Shown: one piece after another, positions 35,935 through 47,536 of the stretch
Layout: each line of letters begins with the position of its first letter
Position numbering within the stretch: position 1 is the stretch's first letter
Assembly (NCBI GenBank): GCA_030562195.1
Contig: JAUJPP010000003.1
Location: 41,484,602 to 41,548,601, forward strand
Length of the DNA: 64,000 bases
From: Nipponacmea schrenckii
Lineage: Eukaryota > Mollusca > Gastropoda > Lottiidae
Direction of reading: 5' to 3'
Notes under the pieces: generated by a model
Databases searched by the model: none
What the model saw: the letters and a program-made list of their open reading frames with translations, nothing else
Told to the model about the DNA's origin: nothing
Program-made: the position numbers and the translations under genes

Positions 35935-36215
35935 ATCAAGTAAATGGACAGGTGTATTTTAAATTTGATCAAGTGAAGGAATAGGTGTATGTCACAAATG
36001 TAATCAAGTGAATGGGTATGTGTATGTCACAAATGTAATCAAGTGAATGGGTTTGTGTATGTCACAAATGTATCAAGTGAATGGGTTTGTGTATGTCACA
36101 AATGTAATCAAGTGAATGGGTATGTGTATGTCACAAATGTAAAAAGTATGTCACAAATGTAATCAAGTGAATGGGTATGTGTTTGTCACAAATGTAATCC
36201 AGTTAATGTAGAGGT
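35935..36215. repeat. 35 bp tandem repeat, ~7 copies
   Basis: The unit, about 35 bp, combines AATCAAGTGAATGGGTATGT with GTATGTCACAAATGT. The central copies are nearly identical, one is shortened, and the edges are degenerate. Confidence 0.9.
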
Positions 36216-38397
36216 GTACTGTGTAAATGGATGTATGGGTGGGTGTAAGTTTCCTTGCATTATCAACCGAATAGGGAAATGAGTAAAATGTTACCCAATC
36301 TTGTAATACCCAATGTTATCCAATCTACTGCAAGGTTGGTCCCTTGGTGCAGTGTCAATCAGTTTTTTTGGTTGTATGTATGGTACACTGTGTTGATTGT
36401 ATCTGGAATATGGTGATCTTTTTTTCTCTGAGAAATGAAATCTGCACAAGATTGAGAGGCTGGATATTATCTTAACTCAAGATCTAAGGTGGTTCTTGAT
36501 CCACCGCAGCATTTGCCACAATGAACCTGGACACGGAATCTAATAAAAACAACACATTCATTATTTTTATTTCGAATATATGCACATAGCAGTAATTGCT
36601 GGGATCTTTTTGTGTGCACATGTTATCAGATATTCAATCTAAAAATGATACAGGTAACTCAAAGTACACATTATTAGCTGGTGATATAACTGTTTTATCC
36701 GTATCATCATTTCATCTCGTTAGTCTTAAGTATTTTGTTATCTCCATCAGTTCGTATTCAACTTTTGTTTTGACTCTCGTATCTGTAATACAACTTTAAA
36801 AACAGACATAAGAAACTCTCATTTCATATTGAACTGGAATTTGAAGAAAACATAAGAATTGAAACTATATCCAAGCTATCGAAAGGATGGGACATAACTT
36901 CCGCAAAGAAAATCTATTTATCTTATAGCAATTTAACAGTTATTTAACCATTTGATAAAGTATATACAAACAAGCCACAGTGTAGAATGGCTTGTAGTGG
37001 CTCTATCCCTTTCAGGTTCCTCCCACGTTGTTTCTACCTCTTTTTAATTATGTGATTAAAACCTGTCATTATTATTGTTATAAGGTGGGGATCACTAAAG
37101 TGGAAAGCACTAGGGTGAAAATTATGAAAAGAGGAAACCACTAGAGGAGGAATTTAAAAGAGGAAAACCACTGTAGAAGGGTGTAAAATGTTTTCAGGTC
37201 TTTACCTTGGATTAACATTGGAATGTCTATGTTTATGACTGGAAATTTGCCAGATACCAAATTTGAAATTTCGATCTACTTTGCAATTTACACAATAACA
37301 TACTATTAAGAATCTTCTTATCTTATGTTGCTGTATTTCAATAAAGCTTGTTATAACTCAAACAGAAAATTTTTATTTTATATTTCCTAAAATCATAATT
37401 CGGAAGTGTGGGTCCCTGAGAATGAGAAATCCAAAAACATAAAACCTATCTATCCTGAATCTATCCAGATCGAGAGCTCCAGGTTTCTACATGGAAATAA
37501 AGGATATTAAAATTTTCTTTAATCATCAAACATCAAATTTGTTTCATACACAATTTTAACTCAAGACTGGATATGCATATTCAACGAATACCAGGGTTTA
37601 GAAAGACGACGTTACAGTTTCCTTAAAAGAAGACGTTTTGAATATTCTAGATTATTTAGTAAAGATATACCAGGATAACCTTCTCAAAACAAATGTGCAA
37701 AAGATGAAATTATTATCTAAATAAAGATCTGATTGGATCTAGAATTCGATTCACATGGGAAACTAATGCAAACCGGATCTGAAATATGATTGCAATATAC
37801 AAATTTGTCCAGATAAAAAGGTTAATGGTTAAAATGGTTAATAAACAACTATATTTAACAAGGATAAAAACTTAGGTTCAAAAGTCCGCCGTGACAGAAT
37901 CCTTTCTACCAGCTGGTCCTTGGCCAAACCTCTTGGCATAAAAGTTCAGAGATACAAAGAAAGTATCAAGCTATGATATAACCGCAGATTCTATAATTGC
38001 AATAAACTGTTGCCATCATATTGATTTAAGATTTTTTTTCTTTGCAATTAAGATCAATTCAGACAATATATAACTTTATCTCAATCAAAAACGTGACGTA
38101 ATCTAAATGCCGTGACATTCAGTGTTCTGGAAAGAGCGACGGGCGTGACTGTGTTGGTTTTCCAGCAGTACCTGTTGTTCTCACTTCAATATTGAGATCA
38201 CAAGATCAATTTTTTTCTGTCGATTGTACTGCAAAGTATCACCGAACGTTACAAATTTACTTAAAAATACATAATCTCTAGAAAGTTATTAGAAAATACC
38301 ATTTTAGGAATGCTAGCTGGACAAACAGTTATTATAAATAACATACTTAACTCATGTCTATCGAGACTTTAAAATTCGCCATGACAAACATTTCCGT
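36216..38397. other. No gene recognised
   Basis: AT-rich sequence with no recognisable domain, exon series or strong repeat. A short purine-rich stretch near 37100-37180 repeats GAGGAAACCACTAG-like blocks. Confidence 0.4.
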
Positions 38398-38401
38398 TAT
38401 G

Positions 38402-38869
38402 TGGACTTAGTCCACTAATTCATTTGCCATCTGTTTCCATGTTAAATCAAGAAATTCAAACTGCTATAACTTTTTCCAGAAATCTCGTTGAAAACTTTCC
38501 AATATGTCACATGAAAGCCTGGCCAATACTTAGTTTCTGTACAAAAATTCAATATAGCATGACCATGAAAATTTTGAACTAGGCAAAATGAAAGTAGACC
38601 ACTACCGGATATCAACATCCACTTGACTGTCACTGCACACAAAACCACTATTTTTAGAAATAACCTTCCGCCAATTAAATTTCTCATTATCTCAGAAATT
38701 CTGAAAGAAAATGCAATTTCAGACATCAAATTTCATTTCTAGACCAAAAAGTAGTCAAAAATGGGCATGCAAAAACCCAAAAAGGAAGGGAGAAAGAGGA
38801 TTTCTAAAAATAGAACGGACTAAATTCGTATACAATCATTAGCATAAAATGTTTTACTGGACTAAGTCC
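38402..38869. mobile_element. Short non-autonomous element with palindromic termini (468 bp)
   Basis: The left end carries GGACTTAGTCCACTAATTCATTT and the right end in reverse complement carries GGACTTAGTCCAGTAAAACATTT. Each terminus therefore begins with the self-complementary-like GGACTTAGTCC. The tetranucleotide TATG flanks both sides (38398-38401 and 38870-38873). The interior has no coding signal. The superfamily is not identified. Confidence 0.5.
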
Positions 38870-39044
38870 TATGTTGCTGATATGACATCAAGGTGTACCC
38901 TGGGATGTCTGAAGTCACATGGACAGGCCATAAAAGTGTAGTGTTGAGTTCTCTACCACTCTACATACTGATTTCAGCTCACACGTCATCAATACAGGTG
39001 TATAGAGGTTTCTAACTGATTTAGTTCACCACATTTGAGTAAGG

Positions 39045-39260
39045 AGCGACCTACTCCTATGGATTTTTCTTTTTCTTTATTCTTCGTTCTTCTTCTGTAT
39101 CTTCATTCTTCGTTATTCTTCTGTATCTTGATTCTTCGTTCTTCTTATGTAACTGTTTTTTTCTTGTAAAGAGCGATGTGCTCTTATGACTTCATCTGTC
39201 CTTCTTCTGTAAAGAGCGATGTGTTCTTATGACTTCATCTGTCCTTCTTCTGTGATTGTT
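39045..39260. repeat. Short pyrimidine-rich tandem repeats
   Basis: TTCTTCTGTATCTTCATTCTTCG-type units recur at about 39080-39150. They are followed by two copies of a ~55 bp unit with AAAGAGCGATGTG, TCTTATGACTTCATCTG and TCCTTCTTCTG. Confidence 0.75.
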
Positions 39261-39380
39261 CTTAACGTTTTGCTGATATGACTGAGTCCACGTTCGACGT
39301 CATACCTACAGAGCAGGACGCTCTTCTGATGTGCTACCTAGGTGATCTTTCCTATTTCTTTTAAGAAATAATAAACTGAT

Positions 39381-42300
39381 TCACATACCCTCTCCCGTAA
39401 GTGACGGAATGTTTTTCAGATCATAGTCCAGCTTGCGTTTATTCAATAAATCGACCAACGTTTGCCTCTCTTCCCTTAATTGCTCACAATGGATTAACAG
39501 ATGTTCTGCGGTGGCAGCTTCACCACAGGGACATAGCCTTAGTTCGTATTTGTGATTTCTTACCTCACCCATCATTCTGAGACGATCGATCGACCGACCG
39601 ACCGACAGATCTGTCGATTGGGATGGTGCAAGATCACTTTACTGCTAATGCTATCTGTTAGTCTGAAGCGAAACGTATCAGCATCCACGAGTTACCTCCC
39701 ATGCAGATTTGGTGCTTTTACCGATCATGCTCCGGACTTTTGATAAACTGTAGTCTAACTGCTCAATTTCAATTAGATCTAGTCCTTGTTTTGCGAGTTC
39801 ATCTGCAATCTCGTTTCCTTGTATGCCAACATCAGACGGAATCCATGTCAACTCGATTGATTTGCCTTGACTATGTCTAAATGAGTACGCTTGTCTGATT
39901 TTATCCTCTAGCCCCAGTTGGGAAATCGAAGAATCGTTGACAATCGACTTCAGGCTGCTAAGCGAGTCGCTGAATATTACATAATTTGGACTATAGTGGT
40001 CTGTGGAAAATTGCACTGCATAGAGGATTGCAAGTATGTCTGAAGTATACACAGCAGTTATTGGGTAATTGCTTGATTATTCTTGCACTGCTCGAAGGGA
40101 TATAAATTCCCAACCCGTACTATTTTCAGGGTTATGTGAACCATTAGTGTAGATACGGGTGCTTTCCGACCACCTAGCGTCCATATGAGTTAAAGCAATC
40201 ATCCGAGCGATGAAGGGATCGTTCCGTTTCTTATCCAATCTCGTAGCGAGAGAGGTGTCGACAAGAGGAGGCGTGATCGTCCAAGGAGCAATTTGGGGGA
40301 GAGCAAACGCTCTGATGGGCAACCTATCTCGCAACCTATCTCGCCTATATTTTTTGGCTTGCATGAACCTCGTGACTTCGCGGTAGGTGGGAGATGATTC
40401 TCCAAGGTGCTTGATTTTTGACCTCACCAATATCTTGGAGTAGCGACTCCAATACCTCCTCCGGTTGCTATGCGGAGTGCTTTTTGCTGTATTATATCTA
40501 GTTTATGCAGAATCATTGGTCTAGTAGGCACGAATGCCTGTGAATCGAAGTCCAAGATGGGGCGGATCAGCGCACGATAGGTCATCGTGAGCGTCACCAC
40601 ATTGGCACCCCATTCATTCCCAGATACATGTATATTCCTCATTAAATTCAGCAAAGCACTTCTTTGACAGGTATTAGGAGTTGCGGATATCATTGACCAT
40701 TATGCTAAACAAGGTGGGACTAATGACTGAGCCTTGTGGCGTGCCATTTACCAGACTGAATTCATCGCTAAAACTCTTTCTATGGTTACACGTATCTTCC
40801 TATCCGCAAGAAAATTTGCTATCCAGTTGTGCATACGACCACCTATTCCTAGTTTGCGCAGCTTGTGCAATAATCCATCTGTCCAGACCAAATCAAAAGC
40901 TTTTGTTAAGTCTACGAACACAGCACAGAGGAACCCAGAACAGTTCAATGTCTTTGACATTGTGTTGTAGTTTAACAAATTGATCCGCCGTAGATCTGAG
41001 CTTTCTGAAACCACTTTGATTATTGTCTAGAAGATTATTTCTTTCCAGGAAATACCGAAGACGATTTGTTATGATCGTTTCGAGGATTTTGCATAAATAC
41101 ACCTATTCAATATTAGAATAGATTGAGTTATTGAAGGAAGAGACAGAACGTTAACATTGCTCGGTCTGTAGTCAATTAAAGCATGACATCTGAAATGTAG
41201 TTGTCTCCCTTATGATAGCCTGTGTCTGATATATTCATCTATATATAGCCGAGGAGGGACACTATGACCTTGGGTGTCCACTAGAGGGCCTTACTGTCTC
41301 CACCCCTGACTGGACCAAGAAGAAAATGTATGTGCGCTCAAAGCATTATGTGATGAACTTAACAAACTTTTATTTGTACTCTGTGTGAACCCCGGAGACA
41401 AATATCCTCTCAGATATCAATTATTAACATTTAATGAATTGTTATTTGAATATGATTATTGAATATTGAAATTAATTAAATGATTAATGAATATTGAAAT
41501 TAATTAAATGATTATTGAATATTGAAATGAAGTGAATTTTGAAATGAATTTAATATTATTATAATTGAATTTTGAAATGAAGTGAATGATTCTTGAATTT
41601 TCAAATTAATTGAACGATAATGAATTGGACATTGAATATATATTGAAGTGATTGTAATTGGTGTTGCCATTTTTGTGCGGCAACCGAATAATTGTATGCT
41701 CCTGCGGCCATATTCGGCCAATAAATTTTAAATTCAATATCTGTGTCTTTTCTGAGATAAATACATCTATTCAATATTAGAATAGATTGAGTTATTGGAG
41801 GAAGACACAGGCCGTTAACATTGCTCGGTCTGTAGTCAATTTAAGCATGACATCTGAAATGTAGTTGTCTCCCTTATGATAGCCTGTGCCTGATATATTC
41901 ATCTATATATAGCCCAGGAGGGACACTATGACTTTGGGTATCCACTAGAGGGCCTTACTGTCTCCACCCTTGACTGGACCAAGAAGAAGATGTATGTGCG
42001 CTCAAAGCATTATGTGATGAGCTTAACAAACTTTTATTTGTACTCAGTGTGAACCCCGGAGAAAATATCCTCTCAGATATCAATTATTAAAATTGAATGA
42101 ATTGTGATTTGAATATGATTATTGAATATTGAAATTAATTAAATGATTATTGAATATTGAATTAATTAATTGATTAGTGAATATTGAAATGAATTTAAGT
42201 ATTATTGAATATTGAAATGAAGTGAATGATTCTTGAATTTTCAAATTAATTGAATGATAATGAATTGAACATTGAATATATATTGAAGTGATTGTAATTG

Positions 42301-42660
42301 GTGTTGCCATTTTTGTGCGGTAACCCAATCCTGCGACCATATTCGGCCAATAAATTTTTAAATTCAATATCTGTGTCTTTTCTGAGATAACGTGGATGTA
42401 AGACTCCGTTTCTGCGGAAATCTTTTCCAGCCTTTAGGATAATGGATGCCGTTTTCCATTTTGTCGGTACGTGGCCGTTGGTTCGTTGAATAGATCCAGA
42501 AGGATTTTCGAAGCTTCGGGAGGCAATTTCTTCATCCTCCCCCGCTGACTGTCCTTTTTGGACGAGAGACTTTCTGAAGTTCATCAGCTGTTATGGGAAG
42601 ATTCAGTGGGTCGTTTTCATCTATGTGCGTCAACACATTGACCCACTGCGAAGTTAGTTT
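39381..42660 (-). mobile_element. Dead RNase H-bearing non-LTR retrotransposon (I-like)
   Basis: Read on the minus strand from 42660 downward, fragments appear in the order of a LINE ORF2. First is a pre-RT segment (HVPTKWKTASIILKAGKD). RT blocks follow (LCKILETIITNRLRYFLE, NQSGFRKLRSTADQ, AVFVDLTKAFDLVW, then GTPQGSVISPTLFSIMVNDI), then a post-RT part (IIQQKALRIATGG). An RNase H domain comes next (IYTNGSH, SDSLSSLKSI, ELTWIPSDVGIQGNEIADEL). A C-terminal Cys/His motif (LRLCPCGEAATAEHLLIHC) ends it. The catalytic (Y/F)xDD block of the RT is missing between MVNDI and SATPNTCQRSAL, apparently by deletion. Frameshifts also occur, and a 1.3 kb insertion splits the RT at 41097-42390. RNase H plus this terminal zinc motif suggests the I/Nimb-type group. 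Inactive. Confidence 0.85.
41097..42390. mobile_element. Head-to-tail dimer of a ~650 bp element inserted in the LINE
   Basis: Copy 1 (41097-41760) and copy 2 (41761-42390) are close direct repeats with no spacer. Each runs from ATAC(A/C)C/TCTATTCAATATTAG to GTGTCTTTTCTGAG followed by ATAA. ATAA also precedes copy 1 (41093-41096), so the same four bases sit before, between and after the copies. Removing the insertion restores a continuous RT reading, SLTST-LCKILE. Each copy contains a TATATATA-like stretch (about 41243 and 41905), an AATAAA near its end and an internal AT-rich micro-array of ATTGAATATTGAAATTAATT. There is no coding capacity. Candidates are LTR-like terminal repeats with almost no internal region, a Penelope-type tandem insertion, or a rolling-circle or circular-template concatemer. 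Confidence 0.75.
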
Positions 42661-43066
42661 TGCAATTAATGAATTTGTCCTATGTTATAAATGATATAAA
42701 CCCGTTGACAATAATAAATCTATCATGCTCTAAAATAAGGCTAATAATAATTGTGAAAAGTCAGACTGTCCACCAAATAAGCTCAATTTAAGCGTGATAG
42801 CTTTAAGGGCTTTATTTTCATGATTGAACGTAGACATTTACTTACGCTTTTGTGACTGACATATGCCAAGGGATTTAACCCCTTAAAATCCAATGAGGTG
42901 CCGTTTAGCGGGTTTTCTATGTATAGTGGTGTTTGATAATTCGGAGATTTGCAGAGCAGGTCGGGTCAAATTACCTTGGGATGAAAATAGGCCCTGATAG
43001 CCTGATATAAATGCCATACTTTTTACACAACCATGGTAATGACGATGAAAGTAATATTGCCCGCCT
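42661..43066. other. Spacer between two transposons
   Basis: Unremarkable AT-rich sequence between the LINE remnant and the target duplication of the foldback element. Confidence 0.4.
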
Positions 43067-43075
43067 GTGAATGAC

Positions 43076-44712
43076 CGGTGGGTTCGTTTTGCCGCATTGC
43101 CCAACTCGCCGCATCGTGCCCAACTGCTTTTTAAAGACCTGTAAAACGGTTTCTGATAAAATCTGTAATGGCGTCATTTGTTACACATGAATCGAAATAT
43201 TTTTTAATCTGTTGTTCCGCTGCAAGTGTTTTATTTATAATTTGGACCTGTTAGGAAAATCGAAACTGTAATACAAAACAAGCAAATGATGATACAAATA
43301 TACAAATCTTTAAAACAAACGAGTTCAAAAAATTGCTTATAACTGACAAGAGTTATGTCCCTCTACTGCGTCCCTCTAACGTCATCCGTGCTACAAAAAA
43401 TGGCAACTGAAAGTTTTAATGTGCTAAATAGTGGGTGTGTACAAAACGAAAACCCAAGGACCTAAGACCTATAAAAGGAAGACCCCACAGGGTAAAAAAC
43501 GAAGATCTAAAAAAGGAAGACCCCACGAGGTAAAAAACGAAGACCTAAAAAAGGAAGACCCCACGAGATAAAAAACGAAGACCCTGTGAAAAAAATCCGA
43601 CAAGGCATAGGAATATTCCATTGAAATTTTACTCGAAGTTAAAGCATGTCAATACTCCAATTTCCCCAGAAAAAAGCAAAATCCATCAACCCTCCCTTCC
43701 CTACAGGGTGAAACATAAATACGACCGTAAAAAAAGGTACAAAAGGAAGACCCCACGACGTAAATAACGAAGACCCTGTGAAAAAATCTGACAAGGCATA
43801 GGAATATTCCTTTGAAATTTTACTCGAAGTTTAAGCATGTCAATAGGCCAATTTTCCCAGAAAATGAGCAAAATCCATCACACCCTCCCTTCCCTTTAGA
43901 GTGAAACATAAATACGGACGTAAAAAAAAGGTAGAAAAGGAAGACCCCACGAGGTAAAAAACCATAGTATGGCTATCCCTTAACTACACAGAACCAGTCG
44001 TAATCTTAACTGACTCATTAAGTAGCCTTCAGTCTATTTCTAACAAATTTTCTAATTGCAGGTCAGAAGTTCTAATTGATATTCGAAGTATGATCCACAA
44101 CTACCAAACCAACAACAACCACCAGATCGAACTATCATGGATCCCGTAGCACGTCTTCATCCCAGGAAACGAACAAGCTGACCGTATTGCCAAGGACAGC
44201 TTGAGTCTTGAGGACATCGAGTCTGTAGATTTCTCTTATGAAGAGTTTCGTAGCCTCGTGTCCGCCAAGATCAACCATGCTAAAGAACCTCAACACTGAT
44301 AGATACCAGATTGATCCGAGGATACCAAACCTAACCAAAATCAACCATCCATCTGGAGCCATCTGCAAGCTGGCAACCAGACTACGCACCAACCACGCCC
44401 TACGAGACCATCAATTCAGTGCCATTAAATGCCGATGCGGACAAGTCGCCACCAGGACGCATCTTCTCATTCAATGCACCGAATTAAAACCATCTCGTAA
44501 GACATTGACGGACTACCTGGAAACCAACGGCATACCAATCACCATACAGAATATTTTGGCTCCACCCACGGACCACTGGTACAAAATAATGGAACTCATC
44601 TACCAATTTATTATCACATCTGTTTTTAACAGATAACCTAAGTTTCTTTTAAAATTTATATAATCAATTTTCAAAACAAGTTTCATAGCAGAAACAAAAG
44701 AGAACATCCTAT

Positions 44713-44743
<31 letters not shown>

Positions 44744-47527
44744 TGAAAGCTTTCTTCTCTTCTTCTCTCCTTTCTCACGTCTCCTTTTCTTCTTTCTTTT
44801 AGATCTTCAACTCTTCCAAGCACAGACAGTTAATCAAACCAAACCAAACCAAACCAACAACCACCAACAACAACCACCATGATCATAACGAGTTTTGGAA
44901 GGATGTAGAAGACTGAGTCACTCACGCCACACCATCCAGGGCCGAGTTTCACCGCCATGACATTCGTTCCGACTAGATCTTACGATTTCTCAAACCACCA
45001 CCAAACCAACAGTTTTCTAAATCATCCAATTGATTCTAAATCCACTACCAACGACCACCAAAGTGCAACTACCTAGTTTGCGATATCAGCCATTGCTGGA
45101 AGCAAACGTTAACTCAATTACCACCACCACCAGGTAAAAAACGAAGACCCTGTAAAAAAAATCCGACAAGGCATAATAATATTCCATTGAAATTGTACTC
45201 GAAGTTTAAGCATGTCAATACGCCAATTTCCACAGAAAAAAGCAATATCCATCAACCCTCCCTTCCCTACAGGGTGAAACATAAATACAGGCCGTAAAAA
45301 AGGGTACAAAAGGAAGACCCCACGACGTAAATAACGAAGACCCTGTGAAAAAATCCGACAAGGCATAGGGATATTCCTTTGAAATTTTACTCGAAGTTTA
45401 AGCATGTCAATAGGCCAATTTTCCCAGAAAATGAGCAAAATCCATCACACCCTCCCTTCCCTATAGAGTGAAACATAAATACGGACGTAAAAAAAAGGTA
45501 GAAAAGGAAGACCCCACGAGGTAAAAAACGAAGACCCTGTGAAAAAATCCGAAAAGGCATAGGAATATTCCATTGAAATTTTACTCGAAGTTTAAGCATG
45601 CCACTAGGCCAATTTTCCCAGAAAATGAGCAAAATCCATCACACCCATTCCTTCCCTATAGAGTGAAACATAAATACGGACGTAAAAAAATAGGTAAAAA
45701 AGGGAGACCCCACGAGGTAAAAAACGAAGACCCTGTGAAAAAATCCGAAAAGGCATAGGAATATTCCATTGAAATTTCACTCCAAGGTAAAGCATGTCAA
45801 TATGCCAATTTTGTACCTTCCCTACAGGGTGAATCATACAAACGCATTGAAAAGGGTACAAAAGGAAGACCCCACGAGCTAAAAAACGAAGACCCTGTGA
45901 AAAACCCGACAAGGCATAGGAATATTCCATTGAAATTTCACTCCAAGGTAAAGCATGTCAATACGCCAATTTTGTACCTTCCCTACAAACGCATTGAAAA
46001 AAGGTAAAAAAAGGGAGACCCCTCGAGGTAAAAAACGAAGACCCTGTGAAAAACCCGACAAGGCATAGGAATATTCCATTGAAATTTCACTCCAAGGTAA
46101 AGCATGTCAATACAATTTTGTACCTTCCTTACAGAGTGAATCATACAAACGCATTGAAAAAAGGTACAAAAGGTGGACCCCACGAGGTAAAAAACGAAGA
46201 CCCTGAAAATTTACTCCTATGTCTTGTCGGATTTTTTCACAGGGTCTTCGTTTTTTACCTCGTGGGGTCCACCTTTTGTACCTTTTTTCAATGCGGGGGT
46301 GAAGGGGTGATGGATTTTGCTCACTTTCTAAGTAAATTGGCGTATTGACATGCTTAACCTTCGAGTACAATTTCAAAGGAATATTCCTATGCCTTGTCGG
46401 ATTTTTTCACAGGTTCTTCGTTTTTTACCTCGTGGGCTCTTCCTTTTGTACATTTTTTTTACGTCCGTATTTATGTTTCACCCTGTAGGGAAGGGAGGGG
46501 GTGATGGATTTTGCTCATTTTCTGGGGAAATTGGCCAATTGACATGCTTAACCTTCGAGTAAAATTTAAATGGAATATTCCTATGCCTTGTTGGATTTTT
46601 TCACAGGGTCTTCGTTTTTTCTTGGTGGGGTCTTCCTTTTATACCTTCTTTTTTACGTCCGTATTTATGTTTCACCCTGTAGGGAAGGGAGGGGGTAATG
46701 GATTTTGCTCATTTTCTGGGGAAATTGGCGTATTGACATGCTTATCCTTTGAGGAAAATGTCAATGGAATATTCCTATGTCTTGTCGGATTTTTTCACAG
46801 GGTCTTTGTTTTTTATCTCGTGGGGTCTTCCTTTTGTACCTTTTTTTTACGTCCGTATTTATGTTTCACCCTGTAGTGAAGGGAGGGTTGATGGATTTTG
46901 CTTTTTTTTCAGGGGAAATTGACGTATTGACATGCTAAACCTTGGAGTGAAATTTCAATGGAATATTCCTATGCCTTGTCGGATTTTTTTTACAGGGTCT
47001 TCGTTTTTTACCTCGTGGGGTCTTCCTTTTTTATGTCTTCGTTTTTTACCTCGTGGGGTCTTCCTTTTTTATGTCTTCGTTTTTTACCTTGTGGGGTTTT
47101 CCTTTTATAGGTCTTAGGTCTTTGGGTTTTCGTTTTGTACACACCCACTGTTTAGCACATTTAAACTTTCAGTTGCCATTTTTCTAGCATGGATGACGTT
47201 AGAGGGACGCAGTAGAGGGACATAACTCTTGTCAGTTATAAGCAATTTTTTGAACTCGTTTGTTTTAAAGATTTATATATTTGCATCATCATTTGTGCTT
47301 GGGTTTTTTTTTCCATTCCAGATATATTACAGTTTCGATTTTCCTAACAGGTCCAAATTATAAATAAAACACTTGCAGCGGAACAACAGATTAAAAAATA
47401 TTTCGTTTCATTTGTAACAAATGACGCCATTAAAGATTTTATCAGAAACCTGTAGTTTCGTTTTACATGTCTTTTATAAGCAGTTGTGCACGATGCGGCG
47501 AGTTGGGCAATGCGGCAAAACGAACCG
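43076..47527. mobile_element. Foldback (FB/TU-like) element, 4.45 kb, 9 bp target duplication
   Basis: The flanks are identical 9-mers, GTGAATGAC, at 43067-43075 and 47528-47536. The left end is CGGTGGGTTCGTTTTGCCGC and the right end in reverse is CGGTTCGTTTTGCCGC, then both continue CATTGCCCAACTCGCCGCAT. The distal arms (about 43076-43470 and 47110-47527) are inverted copies of each other for about 400 bp. Inside, both arms consist of ~190 bp tandem units (themes ACCCCACGAGGTAAAAAACG, AAGACCCTGTGAAAAAATCC, GGCATAGGAATATTCCATTG, AGCATGTCAATACGCCAATT). The units switch orientation near 46210. Long inverted repeats built of tandem units with a 9 bp duplication match Drosophila FB and sea urchin TU architecture. 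No transposase is present. A LINE fragment has been inserted in the left arm. Confidence 0.85.
43963..45131 (+). mobile_element. 5'-truncated LINE 3' end with 11 bp target duplication
   Basis: The fragment is flanked by AGGTAAAAAAC at 43952-43962 and at 45132-45142, a duplication of the foldback repeat unit. It starts inside an RNase H domain (VVILTDSLSSLQSI, then ELSWIP, an in-frame TAG, HVFIPGNEQADRIAKDSL). After a frameshift near 44280 it reads TDRYQIDPRIPNLTKI and the terminal zinc motif CRCGQVATRTHLLIQC, ending at a TAA near 44635. A 3' UTR of about 500 bp follows, with a poly-T run (about 44717-44742) and CCAAACCAAACC tracts, and finishes in a (ACC)n tail rather than poly(A). It is a different copy or subfamily from the LINE at 39-42.7 kb, in the opposite orientation. 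Confidence 0.85.
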
Positions 47528-47536
47528 GTGAATGAC

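Noticed and set aside
41097..42390. Considered a hammerhead-ribozyme retrozyme for the dimeric insertion.
   Set aside because: I could not find the CUGANGA and GAAA core in the right arrangement on either strand, and the monomer is longer than the animal retrozymes I recall. Left open as one thing to test.
45118..47117. Many overlapping open frames of 60-120 aa in the foldback arms with recurring peptides such as MLIFWENWPIDMLKLRVKF.
   Set aside because: They follow the tandem unit exactly, occur on both strands according to arm orientation, and match no protein. They are products of repeat periodicity, not genes.
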